Source: Pseudomonas costantinii (lineage in GTDB: Bacteria > Pseudomonadota > Gammaproteobacteria > Pseudomonadales > Pseudomonadaceae). Taken from it: a stretch of DNA of 64,000 bases. The position numbers and the translations under genes are program-made. Location: assembly GCF_001870435.1 (NCBI RefSeq), contig NZ_MDDR01000022.1, positions 62,001-126,000 on the forward strand, in the 5' to 3' direction. This document shows, piece by piece, positions 27,964 through 37,745 of this stretch. Under the pieces are notes generated by a model. The model saw only the letters and a list, made by a program, of their open reading frames with translations, searched no databases and was not told the DNA's origin. Each line of letters begins with the position of its first letter. Position 1 is the stretch's first letter.

Positions 27964-29615
27964 TGCGTGACCTGTGGAAAGATCATGATCACGATATTGC
28001 CTTGCTCGTAGCGCTTACCGTCCTGGGGCAGCAGGTTCACTTCGGCGACTTCGTCGTCGCCCTTGACCCGCATGACCACGCCGACAGAGCCCTGTTTACG
28101 CGCGTCAGTCATCCATTGCTGGACTTCGTTGATGTCGATCCGGCGATGGGCAGTGTCCGGATAGGCGATGCCGTATTTCACTTCGCCAACGGTGTTGTAG
28201 AGAGCAACATCCGGACGCGCCAGGCGCCATGACAGGGCTGATGCTGCGCCCAGGTCATTGCTCAGCAAGGCGGTGGTCGGTTGCAATTCCTGCAAGTGGT
28301 CGATGATGAACTGATCCGGGGTCTTGTTGTACACCACCGAATGGGGCAGGGCGGCCGGCACCAATGCCACCAGCAACCAGCTGCCGATGACCGGCGCAGC
28401 CCACAGTTTCAAAGGGCGTGCGGCTTGCAGCAGGTTGGCGACGATCCAGCCGAACAAGAAGGTAAACACCAGCACCAGGCTGAGGGTTTCCTCACCGTGT
28501 TCGTACACCGGCTTCTTCAATTGAAACCAGCTGATCGCCAACAAGCCCAGGACACCGATAACCAGGTTCAACCAACCGTTGATGCGCAATGCACGGCCAT
28601 GGCCCAGAGAGAGCTTGTCACTCAGGGTCGAGCCCATCAGCAGGGCCAGGGGCAGCAGGCACGGCATGATGTAGGACGGCAGCTTGCCTTTGGCCAGGCT
28701 GAAGAATGCCAGGGGCATCAACAGCCAAAGCAGCAGGAAAACCGTCTTGGGCAAGCGTTTTTCCAGCCATGCCTGTTTGACCGTAGACGGCAACAGGGCA
28801 ACCCACGGCAACGAGAAGGCGACCAACAACGGCAGGTAATACCAGAACGGCTCGGCATGCTGGGCATCTTCACCGGCAAAGCGCTGGATATGCTCGTGCC
28901 AGAAGAAGAAGTTCCAGTAATCCGGCTCTTGCAGGTGTACAGCCAACGCCCAGGGCAGGCTGACGACAATCGCGACGATCACGGCCACCACGCCGTAACC
29001 GAGCAATTCACGAAAGCGTTTCTGCCAGATCGCGTAGGGCAGGGCGATCAATACCGGCAACAACCAGGCCAGGAAACCCTTGGTCATGAAGCCCATGCCA
29101 CAGGCAAAGCCGAGCAAGGCCCAGGACCACAAGCGGCCACGATGCGTGGCGCTATCGAAACAGAACCACAGCGCGACGCCCGTCAGGTTGACCCAGAAGG
29201 TGAATTGCGGGTCCAGGTTTGCATAACCACCGAGCAACGCCACGCTGGCAAAGCTCATGTACAGCACAGTGCTGACCAGGCTTTTTTGTGGGTCGTTCCA
29301 CAGCCGGCGAGACACAAGGTAGACCAGCAGGATGCTCAGCCCGGTGCTCAAGGCCGAAGCAAATCGCACGCCGAACAGGTTCTGCCCGAAGATCGCCTGG
29401 CCCAGCGCGATCATCCAATAGCCTGCAGCGGGTTTTTCGAAGTAGCGAATGCCCATGAAGTGCGGCGAGGCCCACTTGCCGGTCAGCAGCATTTCCTGGC
29501 TGATCTGCGCATAACGGGTTTCATCGGGAATCCACAGACCATGAGTGGCCAGCGGTAACAGGTAAAACACAGCAAACGCCAACAGGAGCAGGGGCAATGC
29601 CCAGCGCCGGATCAT
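27960..29615 (-). CDS. arnT: Lipid A 4-amino-4-deoxy-L-arabinose transferase
   Basis: A 551-residue GT-C enzyme with about 12 TM helices and a soluble C-terminal domain (~430-551). The periplasmic loop motif [15 protein letters not shown] (~29-43) contains the conserved acidic and Arg/Tyr residues of ArnT, followed by [16 protein letters not shown]. It transfers L-Ara4N from undecaprenyl phosphate to lipid A phosphates, lowering negative charge and giving cationic-peptide/polymyxin tolerance. Length agrees with E. coli ArnT (~550). Overlaps arnD and arnE by 4 bases. Confidence 0.94.
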   Translation of the reverse strand: MIRRWALPLLLLAFAVFYLLPLATHGLWIPDETRYAQISQEMLLTGKWASPHFMGIRYFEKPAAGYWMIALGQAIFGQNLFGVRFASALSTGLSILLVYLVSRRLWNDPQKSLVSTVLYMSFASVALLGGYANLDPQFTFWVNLTGVALWFCFDSATHRGRLWSWALLGFACGMGFMTKGFLAWLLPVLIALPYAIWQKRFRELLGYGVVAVIVAIVVSLPWALAVHLQEPDYWNFFFWHEHIQRFAGEDAQHAEPFWYYLPLLVAFSLPWVALLPSTVKQAWLEKRLPKTVFLLLWLLMPLAFFSLAKGKLPSYIMPCLLPLALLMGSTLSDKLSLGHGRALRINGWLNLVIGVLGLLAISWFQLKKPVYEHGEETLSLVLVFTFLFGWIVANLLQAARPLKLWAAPVIGSWLLVALVPAALPHSVVYNKTPDQFIIDHLQELQPTTALLSNDLGAASALSWRLARPDVALYNTVGEVKYGIAYPDTAHRRIDINEVQQWMTDARKQGSVGVVMRVKGDDEVAEVNLLPQDGKRYEQGNIVIMIFPQVTQ

Positions 29616-30496
29616 GCCTGCTGCACTCCGAGCCAGCCTTCTCGGCCGCTCAACGCACCGCGCACCAGCTGTTGCTGGGGCAGGGTGGTCACATCCGCGG
29701 GCAACAGGTCGCCCAGGGGTTTGAAGTCGATGCCGCGCTGCCCGGCTTGGGCCAGCAACTGGCGGAAATCATCAGCCATCAGAATCCCTTCTACCTCTGC
29801 GTGAATCGTGTAGACGTTCAGCTTCGACTCGGCAAACCGGTCAAGAATGAAGCCGTTGAAATCTTTGGCAGCCACCACCGGTCCGACGACTTCGTCGAAG
29901 GTCGGCAGGTCTACCGGAATTTGTGGGGTGCCCGCGCAGCCATCGGCCAATGTCGGTCGAAACAGGCTGGTGCCCCGGCAATCGCTGTTGTAGCGAAAGT
30001 TGAAACCTTGCTTGGCTTGCACCACGCGTTCATCGGCGCGCCAACCGGCGGCCGCTGAACAGTCGATACGCTCACCGAGAATGTCGCTCAGGGTGTCTAC
30101 GCCACGTCGAATCTGCTCGATCAGCTGTGCGTCGCTCCAGCGTCCGGTGTTGGCCTGCCAGCCGTGGTGATCCCAGGCATGCAGGCCGACTTCATGGCCG
30201 GCAGCCTTGGCCTGGCGCATCAAGTGCCCCAGGTCACGGCCAATCGGTTTGCCCGGCCAGGCGGTGCCGGCCAGCAAAATATCCAGGCCATACAGCCCAA
30301 CGGCGTTGGAGCGCAGCATCTTCCACAGGAATTGCGGACGGATGAGGCGCCACAAGTGGCGCCCCATGTTGTCCGGTCCAACGCTGAAGAAGAACGTCGC
30401 TTTTACCCCGGCTTCATCCAGGGACTCGAGCAACCGCGGCACACCTTCACGGGTGCCACGGTAGGTGTCGACGTCAATGCGAAGACCTGCCTGCAT
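29612..30496 (-). CDS. arnD: 4-deoxy-4-formamido-L-arabinose-phosphoundecaprenol deformylase
   Basis: A 294-residue NodB-type polysaccharide deacetylase homologue. The metal-site motifs are visible: [20 protein letters not shown] (~5-24; Asp pair) and [12 protein letters not shown] (~98-109; His residues). It removes the formyl group from the lipid-linked sugar before flipping. The ATG shares its region with the arnA stop (1-base overlap at 30496) and its own stop overlaps arnT. Confidence 0.93.
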   Translation of the reverse strand: MQAGLRIDVDTYRGTREGVPRLLESLDEAGVKATFFFSVGPDNMGRHLWRLIRPQFLWKMLRSNAVGLYGLDILLAGTAWPGKPIGRDLGHLMRQAKAAGHEVGLHAWDHHGWQANTGRWSDAQLIEQIRRGVDTLSDILGERIDCSAAAGWRADERVVQAKQGFNFRYNSDCRGTSLFRPTLADGCAGTPQIPVDLPTFDEVVGPVVAAKDFNGFILDRFAESKLNVYTIHAEVEGILMADDFRQLLAQAGQRGIDFKPLGDLLPADVTTLPQQQLVRGALSGREGWLGVQQA

Positions 30497-32487
30497 TACT
30501 TCTTGTCCGCGATTTCGAGCATGGCTTCTTTCAGGAAGAAGTCCAGGGTGTTACCGATGGTTTCGCTCATCTCTACGGTCGGCTCCCAGTTCAGCAGGCG
30601 CTTGGCGTTTTCGATGCTTGGCTTGCGGTGTGCCACGTCCTGGTAACCGGTGCCGTAGAACGCCTTGCTTTCTACGTCGCGGAAACCGGCAAACGGAGGG
30701 AAGTTGCTGCGCAGCGGGTGAGCTTCGAACTGACGCAGCAGTTCTTCGCCCAGCTGACGAATGCTGGCTTCGTTTTCCGGGTTGCCGATGTTGACGATCT
30801 GGCCGTCACACACACCATTTTCGTTATCAATGATGCGTGCCAGGGCTTCGATACCGTCAGCGATGTCAGTGAAGCAACGCTTCTGCTCGCCACCGTCGAA
30901 CAGACGGATCGGGGTGCCTTCAACCAGGTTCAGGATCAACTGGGTGATAGCACGGGAGCTACCAATACGGGCGGAGTCCAGACGGTCCAGACGTGGGCCC
31001 ATCCAGTTAAACGGACGGAACAGGGTGAACTTCAGGCCTTTGTCGCCGTAGGCCCAGATCACGCGGTCCAGCAGTTGCTTGGAGACCGAGTAGATCCAGC
31101 GTTGCTTGCTGACCGGACCCACCACCAGGTTGGAGGTGTCTTCATCGAAGTACTGGTCCTGGCACATGCCATAGACTTCGGAGGTCGACGGGAAGATCAC
31201 GCGCTTGTTGTACTTGACGCAGTGGCGAACCAGTTTCAGGTTCTCTTCGAAGTCCAGCTCGAATACGCGCAGCGGGTTACGGGTGTATTCGATCGGCGTA
31301 GCGATGGCCACCAGCGGCAGGACCACATCGCACTTCTTGATGTGGTACTCGATCCACTCGGAGTGAATGCTGATATCGCCTTCCACATAGTGGAAGTTCG
31401 GGTGGCTGCGCAGGCGCTCGATGGCGTCGGAGCCGATATCCAGACCGTAGATTTCATAACGGTCGTCACGCAGCAGGCGCTCGGACAGGTGGTTACCGAT
31501 AAAGCCGTTCACGCCCAGGATCAGTACGCGAGTACGACGTGGTTTGCGGCCGGACTCGGCACCGCGCAGTACGGAACCGTCCACCAGGCCCAGTTCATCA
31601 GCCAGGGAAGGGCCGGCCAGGTACAGGCCGTTTTCGTTGCGCTGACCGAACTTGACCACCAGGGAGTCTTCGCCGCAAGCAATGCGCAGCGGGTTGACGC
31701 TGATCACACGGCCTGGAGCCAGGCCTTCGTTGCCCTTGACCACTTCGGCTTGCCAAACAATCAGTTTGTGCTCGCCCACGGCGCAGAAAGCGCCTGGGTA
31801 CGGTTGAGTGACGGCGCGAACCAGGTTGAACAGCTCTTCAGCCGGTTTTTTCCAGTCCAGCTTGCCATCAGCGGCGGTACGGCGGCCAAAGTAGGTCGCC
31901 TGGCTTTCGTTTTGGGCAGTTTCTGCCAGCTTGCCTTGAGCCAGTTGTGGCAGGGCATCGCGCAGCAGGTTGGTGGCCGCTTCACGCAGTTTGGCGTGCA
32001 GGGTCAGGCCGGTATCAGTACGGTCGATGACGACTTTCTGCTGGGCAAGGATCGCGCCGGCATCGGCACGCTTGACCATGCGGTGCAGGGTCACGCCGGT
32101 TTCGGTTTCGCCGTTGACCAGTACCCAGTTTGCCGGAGCACGGCCACGGTATTTAGGCAGCAGAGAGCCGTGCAGGTTGAACGCGCCTTTTTTGGCGGTG
32201 GCCAGCAGGGCTTCGCTCAGCAGGTTGCGGTAGTAGAAGGAGAAGATGAAATCCGGGTTCAGCTTGGCAATACGCTCGATCCACAGAGGGTGGTTGGCGT
32301 CTTCCGGTGCATGCACAGGGATGCCGTTGCGGGCGCACAGTTGAGCGACGGAACCGTAGAAATTGTTTTCCTTGGGGTCGTCGGCATGGGTGAACACGGC
32401 AGCGATGTCGTAGCCGGCAGCCAGCAGGGCTTCAATGCCTGCACAGCCAATATCGTGGTAAGCGAAGACAACAGCTTTTGAATTCAT
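30496..32487 (-). CDS. arnA: Bifunctional UDP-glucuronate decarboxylase / UDP-Ara4N formyltransferase
   Basis: A 663-residue fusion, the standard ArnA length. The N-terminal formyltransferase (~1-300) has [19 protein letters not shown] with the catalytic Asn/His and the tetrahydrofolate-site region. The C-terminal SDR (~315-660) begins with [18 protein letters not shown] and carries the Tyr-x3-Lys pair in [12 protein letters not shown]. It catalyses oxidative decarboxylation of UDP-GlcA and, after transamination by ArnB, N-formylation. The required ArnB is not encoded here. Start overlaps the arnC stop by 4 bases. Confidence 0.95.
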   Translation of the reverse strand: MNSKAVVFAYHDIGCAGIEALLAAGYDIAAVFTHADDPKENNFYGSVAQLCARNGIPVHAPEDANHPLWIERIAKLNPDFIFSFYYRNLLSEALLATAKKGAFNLHGSLLPKYRGRAPANWVLVNGETETGVTLHRMVKRADAGAILAQQKVVIDRTDTGLTLHAKLREAATNLLRDALPQLAQGKLAETAQNESQATYFGRRTAADGKLDWKKPAEELFNLVRAVTQPYPGAFCAVGEHKLIVWQAEVVKGNEGLAPGRVISVNPLRIACGEDSLVVKFGQRNENGLYLAGPSLADELGLVDGSVLRGAESGRKPRRTRVLILGVNGFIGNHLSERLLRDDRYEIYGLDIGSDAIERLRSHPNFHYVEGDISIHSEWIEYHIKKCDVVLPLVAIATPIEYTRNPLRVFELDFEENLKLVRHCVKYNKRVIFPSTSEVYGMCQDQYFDEDTSNLVVGPVSKQRWIYSVSKQLLDRVIWAYGDKGLKFTLFRPFNWMGPRLDRLDSARIGSSRAITQLILNLVEGTPIRLFDGGEQKRCFTDIADGIEALARIIDNENGVCDGQIVNIGNPENEASIRQLGEELLRQFEAHPLRSNFPPFAGFRDVESKAFYGTGYQDVAHRKPSIENAKRLLNWEPTVEMSETIGNTLDFFLKEAMLEIADKK

Positions 32488-33518
32488 GGCGAAACCTGAT
32501 CCGAAGGAGAAGTGGAGGTATGAGAAGTCGTCAGGCCGTCGACCACGACGACCGGAGCAGGTGCTGCGGGTTGGTTACGCAGCACTTTTTCAATAAAGAA
32601 GCGTGGACGGGCACGGACGTCACTGTACATGCGACCCAGGTATTCACCCAAGAGGCCCATGCCGATGAATTGACCGCCGGTGAAGACGAACAATACGGCG
32701 AACAGCACAAAAGTGCCGTCGCCGGCCCAAGTGGCGCCGAAGGCCAGGCGCAGAATGATCAACGCAAAGGCAAACACCATGCCCAACGCGGCCAGGCTGA
32801 AACCGACGATGCTCAGCAGGCGCAGCGGCGTGGTGGTCATGCAGGTCAGCAGGTCGAACATCAGGCTGATCAGGCGCATCGGGCTGTATTTGGACACGCC
32901 GTGTTCACGCTCGGCGTGATGCACCAGGATCTCTGTGGTGTGACGGGCAAAGCCGTTGGCCAGGATCGGGATAAAGGTGCTGCGCTCGCGGCAGGCCAAC
33001 ATCGCGTCGACGATGGTGCGGCGATAGGCGCGCAGCATGCAGCCGTAGTCGGTCATGGCCACGCCGGTCGAGCGCTGCACGGCCAGGTTGATCAGGCGCG
33101 ACGGCCAGCGGCGAAAGGCTGAGTCCTGGCGGTTGTTACGTACGGTGGCAACCACGTCGTAACCCAAGGCGGCTTGCTCCACCAGGCGCGGGATTTCTTC
33201 CGGCGGGTTCTGCAGGTCGGCGTCGAGGGTAATCACCACGTCGCCCCGGCACTGCTCGAAGCCGGCCATGATCGCCGCGTGCTGGCCGTAGTTACGGTTG
33301 AGGATCACCGCCACCACGTTGCTGCCGTCTTCAGCGGCGGCGTCTTCGAGCAATTGGGCCGAATTGTCGCGGCTACCGTCATCCACCAGGATGATTTCGT
33401 ATTCGTAAGCCAGTTGCTTGCAGGCCGCCGTCGTGCGACGCAGCAATTCAGGCAGGCTCTCTTGTTCGTTGTAGACCGGGATAACGATCGACACGAGATG
33501 AATAGGGTAGGGTTTCAA
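32484..33518 (-). CDS. arnC: Undecaprenyl-phosphate 4-deoxy-4-formamido-L-arabinose transferase
   Basis: A 344-residue GT2 glycosyltransferase with two C-terminal TM helices (~235-257, ~268-292). Motifs: [17 protein letters not shown] (~10-26), the DxD-type [17 protein letters not shown] (~92-108), and RERSTFIP for the acceptor-side region. It loads the formylated sugar onto undecaprenyl phosphate at the cytoplasmic face. It is the first gene of the operon here. In the usual arnBCADTEF order, arnB would precede it. Confidence 0.94.
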   Translation of the reverse strand: MKPYPIHLVSIVIPVYNEQESLPELLRRTTAACKQLAYEYEIILVDDGSRDNSAQLLEDAAAEDGSNVVAVILNRNYGQHAAIMAGFEQCRGDVVITLDADLQNPPEEIPRLVEQAALGYDVVATVRNNRQDSAFRRWPSRLINLAVQRSTGVAMTDYGCMLRAYRRTIVDAMLACRERSTFIPILANGFARHTTEILVHHAEREHGVSKYSPMRLISLMFDLLTCMTTTPLRLLSIVGFSLAALGMVFAFALIILRLAFGATWAGDGTFVLFAVLFVFTGGQFIGMGLLGEYLGRMYSDVRARPRFFIEKVLRNQPAAPAPVVVVDGLTTSHTSTSPSDQVSP

Positions 33519-33987
33519 AGATTCAAGACCTCGGTGCTAGAGCGGTTGGAGCGTGAAAACAGCAGTAATCAGGGCTGATGGGCAGCTCACCGATTAAACG
33601 TAGCGTGGGTTTGCGGTATTCATTCGACTTTCCTGAGGACGGGCAATAATTTCTTCCATGGGCTAGCAGAGTAAAGACGAAATATATGAAAGGTAAAGCG
33701 TAATCAACAGGTTAGTCGGGAAAAACGCGGTTCGTTCTCAAGTCCTGCGGCCAAGATTAAGCGGAAAAATGTTGAACGAATATGAAAGGCAGATGAAAAA
33801 CTCGTTTATTTGACAGGTAGACAGCTAGGGTTCAGCTAAGTGACTGAAGTGTCTAGGGATACCTTTCCATGGCAAAACCGCAGCGTTTTTCGAAGAGTGC
33901 CATCTGCCACCGGTTTTATTCAACAATCTTCTCTGCATTGCCCCTCAAGTGCCGGTAAAGTAAGCCATCTCTTGCCAGGGTACTCGG
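33519..33987. other. Divergent upstream region of arnC; no gene seen
   Basis: A 469-base, comparatively A+T-rich gap between arnC (leftward) and the periplasmic protein gene at 33988 (rightward). It must hold both promoters. I looked for arnB remnants (PLP-lysine motif, aminotransferase fragments) in all frames and saw none. I could not find a convincing PmrA or PhoP direct-repeat box; the only resemblance is an isolated CTTAAT half-site on the minus strand near 33756. Promoter positions are not assigned. Confidence 0.5.
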
Positions 33988-34791
33988 ATGAATAGCGTGC
34001 AGCTTTTACGCGGCCAATTGCGGCCCGCGTTGTTGGGTTTGTTGATGACCGTGGCGTGTGTCACGACCGTGCGGGCCGATGACGGGGTAGCACTCACCAC
34101 CGTCAGCCAGATGCCGGATGGCGTTGAAGTACGCGGCAAGCAGGTCGCGGCTTATACCTGGGACGACCGCCAAGGCAAGAATCTGCTGGTACTCGCCGAA
34201 CAAGTCAGCGAGCGTGACGATGATGGCACCCAGTCGGCATTTGTCTACGCGGCCCAGTATTTGCTCGGCGGCGACCATCCCAAGCGCGTGTGGATGCTGT
34301 ATGACGATGTGCAGCATTGCCAATTCGACGCAGGGCTGCGTTTTGACATGGCTGCCACCAAGGTCACCGATCTTTCCGGCGATGGCATCACCCAGGCCAC
34401 CGTGGGTTATTCGCGTACCTGCACCAGCGATGTCAGCCCTCATGAATTCAAGCTGATCATGCATGTCGGTAAATCCCAGAAGTACCGCCTGCGGGGCGTC
34501 GATCGCGTAGGCGCGAGTTGGTGGGACGAGGAGGCAGGCGCATTGCGTGGCATGCCGTTGCCCAAGGATTGCAGCATCGAAGCACAACAGGCACTGGTCA
34601 GCCAGTACAAGGAGCAGGGCACTGAGTTACCGCTGCCTGGCTGCTATGGCGATGAAAAAGACTTTACCAAGGCGCCGGACAGCTATTTGGCGTTTATGCG
34701 TCAGCAGTGGTTTGCGCTGATGCAGAAACAGGACACTGATTGGAGCCAGTCCCAGACCCAGCCTCAAGACCCTACCGATGACGATGAATAG
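33988..34791 (+). CDS. Exported protein of the M949_RS01915-like family
   Basis: A 267-residue protein with an N-terminal signal peptide (~1-30; hydrophobic LLGLLMTVACVTTVRA then DD). The mature part has alternating beta-rich segments such as YAAQYLLGG, VWMLYDDVQHCQFDAGLRF and VTDLSGDGITQATVGY, the last being a Ca-site-like DxSxDG. Four cysteines in the mature protein may pair. The tail is Gln/Asp-rich. It resembles proteins annotated as M949_RS01915 family surface polysaccharide biosynthesis protein. That name comes from a genetic screen and does not establish a biochemical role. AGGG lies about 7 bases before the ATG. Confidence 0.75.
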   Translation: MNSVQLLRGQLRPALLGLLMTVACVTTVRADDGVALTTVSQMPDGVEVRGKQVAAYTWDDRQGKNLLVLAEQVSERDDDGTQSAFVYAAQYLLGGDHPKRVWMLYDDVQHCQFDAGLRFDMAATKVTDLSGDGITQATVGYSRTCTSDVSPHEFKLIMHVGKSQKYRLRGVDRVGASWWDEEAGALRGMPLPKDCSIEAQQALVSQYKEQGTELPLPGCYGDEKDFTKAPDSYLAFMRQQWFALMQKQDTDWSQSQTQPQDPTDDDE

Positions 34792-34847
34792 CCGGTGATT
34801 GTGTGCCAAAGCCGATCTTGCGTTAGACTCAGCTTTCGCCAATTCAC

Positions 34848-34887
34848 TAAATATATCGATTAAACAATGATTTACTCGATATATTTA
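34848..34887. repeat. Perfect 12-bp inverted repeat upstream of the recombinase gene
   Basis: Arms TAAATATATCGA (34848-34859) and TCGATATATTTA (34876-34887) are perfect reverse complements around a 16-bp spacer. A second nested pair, GATTAAA (34858-34864) and TTTAATC (34884-34890), overlaps them. The site is strikingly A+T-rich compared with its surroundings and ends 19 bases before the recombinase start. It could be the recombinase's own core or regulatory site, or an operator for another repressor. Confidence 0.75.
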
Positions 34888-34906
34888 ATCCAAAGGTTGA
34901 TATGCC

Positions 34907-35821
34907 TTGGCTGAGTCTATCCGCAATCCCCTGACCCTCTACCTCACCCGCCTGGCGCCCTCCAGCCAACTGACCATGCGCTACGTGCTGCAGGACGCTG
35001 CCGACCGTTTGGGCTTCGAAGACACCAACCTCGAAGAGATCGACTGGCACCTGCTGCAGCCTGAACACGTCATCGCCCTGGTAGCAGCATTGCGCGAGGA
35101 TGGTTATGCGCCCAATACCTCATCGCTGTATGTGAATGCGGTACGCGGGGTGATGAATGAAGCGTGGCGCCTGAGCCTGATCAGCCAGGATCACTTGTTG
35201 AAGATGCGCTCGGTCAAGGCCGCGCCCGGTACACGCCTGGGGCAGGGCCGTAACCTTCGCCGCACGTTGATCCGTGAAATGATGGACGTCTGCGCCGCCG
35301 ACCCACGCCCCCAGGGCCTGCGGGACGCGGCGATCATCGGCATTTTGTATGGATCTGGCATGCGCAAGTCGGAGTCGGTCAATCTCGACCTGGCGCAGAT
35401 CAACTTCGACGAGCGCAGCTTGCGCGTGACCGGCAAGGGCAACAAGGAACTGATCAAGTACGCACCGGCATGGGCGCTTGCCAAGTTAGAAACGTGGCTG
35501 GAGTTTCGCCGGGGACAGCTTAAGGAAGGGGAGGAGGACGATGCGTTTCTGTTCAACCGCATCCGCCGGGGTAGCCATATCACCCGTGAACGTATCACCA
35601 AACATGCGATTTACTACATCGCCCGTCAACGTGGCGAACAGGTGGGTGTGAAGATCATGCCCCATGACTTCCGACGATCCTTCATCACGCGAGTAATTGA
35701 AGAACATGACCTGTCAATCGCACAGAAACTGGCGCACCACACCAACATCCAGACCACGGCCAGCTATGACGTGCGCGACGACAATGAGCGGCGGCGGGCG
35801 GTGGATCGCTTTGATCTGTAA
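34907..35821 (+). CDS. Orphan tyrosine recombinase (site-specific integrase)
   Basis: A 304-residue phage-integrase-family protein with an N-terminal SAM-like core-binding domain (~10-105) and a complete catalytic domain (~110-300). Catalytic residues are readable: Arg in LYGSGMRKSE, the beta-hairpin Lys in VTGKGNK, His-x-x-Arg in HDFRRSF, the second His in LAHHTN and the nucleophile Tyr in TTASYDVRDD. The only in-frame start near the AAAGG at 34892-34896 is TTG 34907; the ATG at 34902 is out of frame and stops quickly. No excisionase, phage genes or att-like tRNA are nearby. Length and layout are close to XerC/D-like chromosomal recombinases, so it may act on a local inverted site rather than integrate an element. 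Confidence 0.88.
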   Translation: MAESIRNPLTLYLTRLAPSSQLTMRYVLQDAADRLGFEDTNLEEIDWHLLQPEHVIALVAALREDGYAPNTSSLYVNAVRGVMNEAWRLSLISQDHLLKMRSVKAAPGTRLGQGRNLRRTLIREMMDVCAADPRPQGLRDAAIIGILYGSGMRKSESVNLDLAQINFDERSLRVTGKGNKELIKYAPAWALAKLETWLEFRRGQLKEGEEDDAFLFNRIRRGSHITRERITKHAIYYIARQRGEQVGVKIMPHDFRRSFITRVIEEHDLSIAQKLAHHTNIQTTASYDVRDDNERRRAVDRFDL

Positions 35822-35827
35822 ATGGGA

Positions 35828-36091
35828 TCAACTGTGTGGGCAGGCATCACCTACCCGCATGTAGTCCAGTTCGTGACGCACGCCCTGGCTATCAACGTAG
35901 ACCACATGCCCCTTGACCGGCCCACAAGTGGTCGACGCCGCATTGGTGTTACGCACAGCCTTGGCGATATCCAGGTCTTCGGCGTAATCGTCAGCCTGAT
36001 TGACCGGCGTGTTAACCCCCGCATTGGGAGCGCCCTGAGCCGCGGCGAGGGCGCTGAATAGGCTCAGCACCACAATAAGCAGGTAACGCAT
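35828..36091 (-). CDS. Small secreted DUF2790-family protein
   Basis: An 87-residue protein with a clear Sec signal peptide (MRYLLIVVLSLFSALAAAQG). The mature part ends with GHVVYVDSQGVRHELDYMRVG, the conserved pattern of DUF2790 proteins, which are small exported Pseudomonas proteins of unknown function. GGAGG lies five bases before ATG 36091, which fixes this start over the upstream in-frame codons. Two cysteines (TTCGP and GDACP) may form a disulfide. Convergent with the recombinase gene, with only 6 bases between the stops. Confidence 0.85.
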   Translation of the reverse strand: MRYLLIVVLSLFSALAAAQGAPNAGVNTPVNQADDYAEDLDIAKAVRNTNAASTTCGPVKGHVVYVDSQGVRHELDYMRVGDACPHS

Positions 36092-36202
36092 GACGACCTC
36101 CAGCACCCATTGGTGGTGGTTTGACTGTGGTTGTCATTCTATAAAGCCGGGCCTTGAACCAGAATGGATTCCGGCCGATAGCGGATATCAGTGAAAACGA
36201 TG

Positions 36203-37405
36203 TCAGGACCGTGCGGATGCCAAGTGGGCCGGCAAACGCCGCAAGGTCCACAGTGTCGTCAGCATCGCCGCGACGGCGCACAGTGCAATTCCCAGCAACA
36301 TCGGTGCCGGCGTGTGGTCAGCGAACACACCGACCAACGTCATCGACAATGCAGCCGTGATCATCTGGATGGCACCCAGCAGGGCTGACGCAGAACCCGC
36401 TACCGCGCCATGATCCTCCAGGGACAACACACCGGCGGCGGGTAACAGCAGCCCGAGAAATCCGAAGCCGACAAACAGCAATGTCATCATTAATGCCAGG
36501 TTATTGCCCCACAGTGTTGTTGCCGCGAGCAGCGCCATAACGACGGCCACTGATATGACTGACCAGCGGATCAGCGGCGCCAGGCCAAAGCGAGCACTCA
36601 GGCGTGCCGTCAGTTGGCTCATGGCAAAGAACGAGGCCGCGTTGAGGGCAAAGCACAGGCTGAATTGCGTGGGCGTCAGGCCGAAGTATTCGATGTACAC
36701 GAACGGCGCACTGCCAATGAACACGAAGAACGTGGCCAGGCCGAATCCGCTGACCACCGACAAACCGATAAACACCGGGTCGCGCAGCAACGCCCCGTAA
36801 CTGCCGACCGCGTTGCGCAGGGTTTTGCCCAATCGTCGCTCGGCTGGATGGGTTTCCGGCAATTGCATGATGGTCATCACCAGACACAGCACCGCCACGA
36901 CAGCCAGTACGGCAAACACTTCGCGCCAACTCCAGAGTGAGATAACCACGCTGCCCGCCAAGGGGGCCAGGATGGGCGAAACACTCATCACCAGCATCAG
37001 CAACGCCATCAGTCGAGCGGCTTCATGTCCGGTATAGAGGTCCCGAACGATCGCTCGGGGAATGACCATTCCGGCGCATGCACCAAATGCCTGCAGAGCA
37101 CGAAAACCAATCAGTACTTCGATGGTGGGGGCCAATGCACAACCGATGCTGGCTATGGCGAAAATCACCAAACCGGCATAGATCGGTGGCTTGCGACCGA
37201 ATACATCGCTGATGGGACCGTAGAATAATTGGCATACGCCAATGACCATGAAGAACACCGTCAAACTCATCTGCACGGCAGCCGGTGAAGCCTGCAAGCT
37301 GGTGCCAAGCGTAGGCAAGGCGGGCAGGTAGCTGTCGATGGCGAAAGGACCAATCGCGGTGATCAATCCCAGGAGTAAGGCGAGGCGGGCGATACTTCGG
37401 GGCAT
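36203..37405 (-). CDS. Bcr/CflA-type multidrug efflux MFS transporter
   Basis: A 400-residue, 12-TM major facilitator of the DHA1 Bcr/CflA subfamily. Motif A is seen as GPISDVFGRKPP (~61-72), with the family-typical ITAIGPFAIDSYLPALPTLG at the N-terminus and RAIVRDLYTG near TM4. Members export bicyclomycin, sulphonamides or cysteine/dipeptides; the substrate here is unknown. ATG 37405 gives the usual N-terminus; an in-frame TTG at 37426 would add seven residues. No ribosome-binding site stands out for either. Confidence 0.88.
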   Translation of the reverse strand: MPRSIARLALLLGLITAIGPFAIDSYLPALPTLGTSLQASPAAVQMSLTVFFMVIGVCQLFYGPISDVFGRKPPIYAGLVIFAIASIGCALAPTIEVLIGFRALQAFGACAGMVIPRAIVRDLYTGHEAARLMALLMLVMSVSPILAPLAGSVVISLWSWREVFAVLAVVAVLCLVMTIMQLPETHPAERRLGKTLRNAVGSYGALLRDPVFIGLSVVSGFGLATFFVFIGSAPFVYIEYFGLTPTQFSLCFALNAASFFAMSQLTARLSARFGLAPLIRWSVISVAVVMALLAATTLWGNNLALMMTLLFVGFGFLGLLLPAAGVLSLEDHGAVAGSASALLGAIQMITAALSMTLVGVFADHTPAPMLLGIALCAVAAMLTTLWTLRRLPAHLASARS

Positions 37406-37745
37406 GAGGGTTCCAGGCTGCTGCAAAGGACCGTCAGCTTAGAGAGTGGGCTTGGGGTGTACAAGGTGGAGGTTCGCCCCGTTAAACTCATAGGGCACGG
37501 TAATAGGGACGGTTACCCATCAAGGGGCGCCCCCAGTTTTCCAAATTTTCACCCTGATTGCCTCCTGCTGAACACTTCGACGTATTTCGTGGGCACGCAG
37601 GTGACGCTCCCTTGGGTATGAAGTTTTAAGGTCACGGCAATTGCTGGCACAGAATGTTTAACTACATGCACCACTTGAAATGTCACGTGGCGGAGCGGTT
37701 GCTAAGTTGATGAAATCTGTCAGATAGCTTAAATCCGTTTCCCGA
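37406..37745. other. Intergenic region, nothing assigned
   Basis: A 340-base gap between the MFS transporter start and the end of the lipoprotein gene at 37746. I see no coding frame with a plausible start, no tRNA and no clear terminator. It marks the left junction of the A+T-richer accessory patch, where composition changes. It may contain old mobile-element debris, but I recognise no element end in it. Confidence 0.4.

Noticed and set aside
30628..32481. A 617-codon open frame antisense to arnA
   Set aside because: It mirrors the codon bias of a high-G+C gene, has no recognisable domain, and arnA on the other strand is unmistakable.
33519..33987. PmrA or PhoP box in the arnC upstream region
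   Set aside because: Only single half-sites could be found; none has the required second half at correct spacing.
34907..35821. Integrase as evidence of a prophage or integrative element
   Set aside because: No phage, conjugation or cargo genes and no tRNA-type attachment site are nearby, and flanking genes look like core genome.
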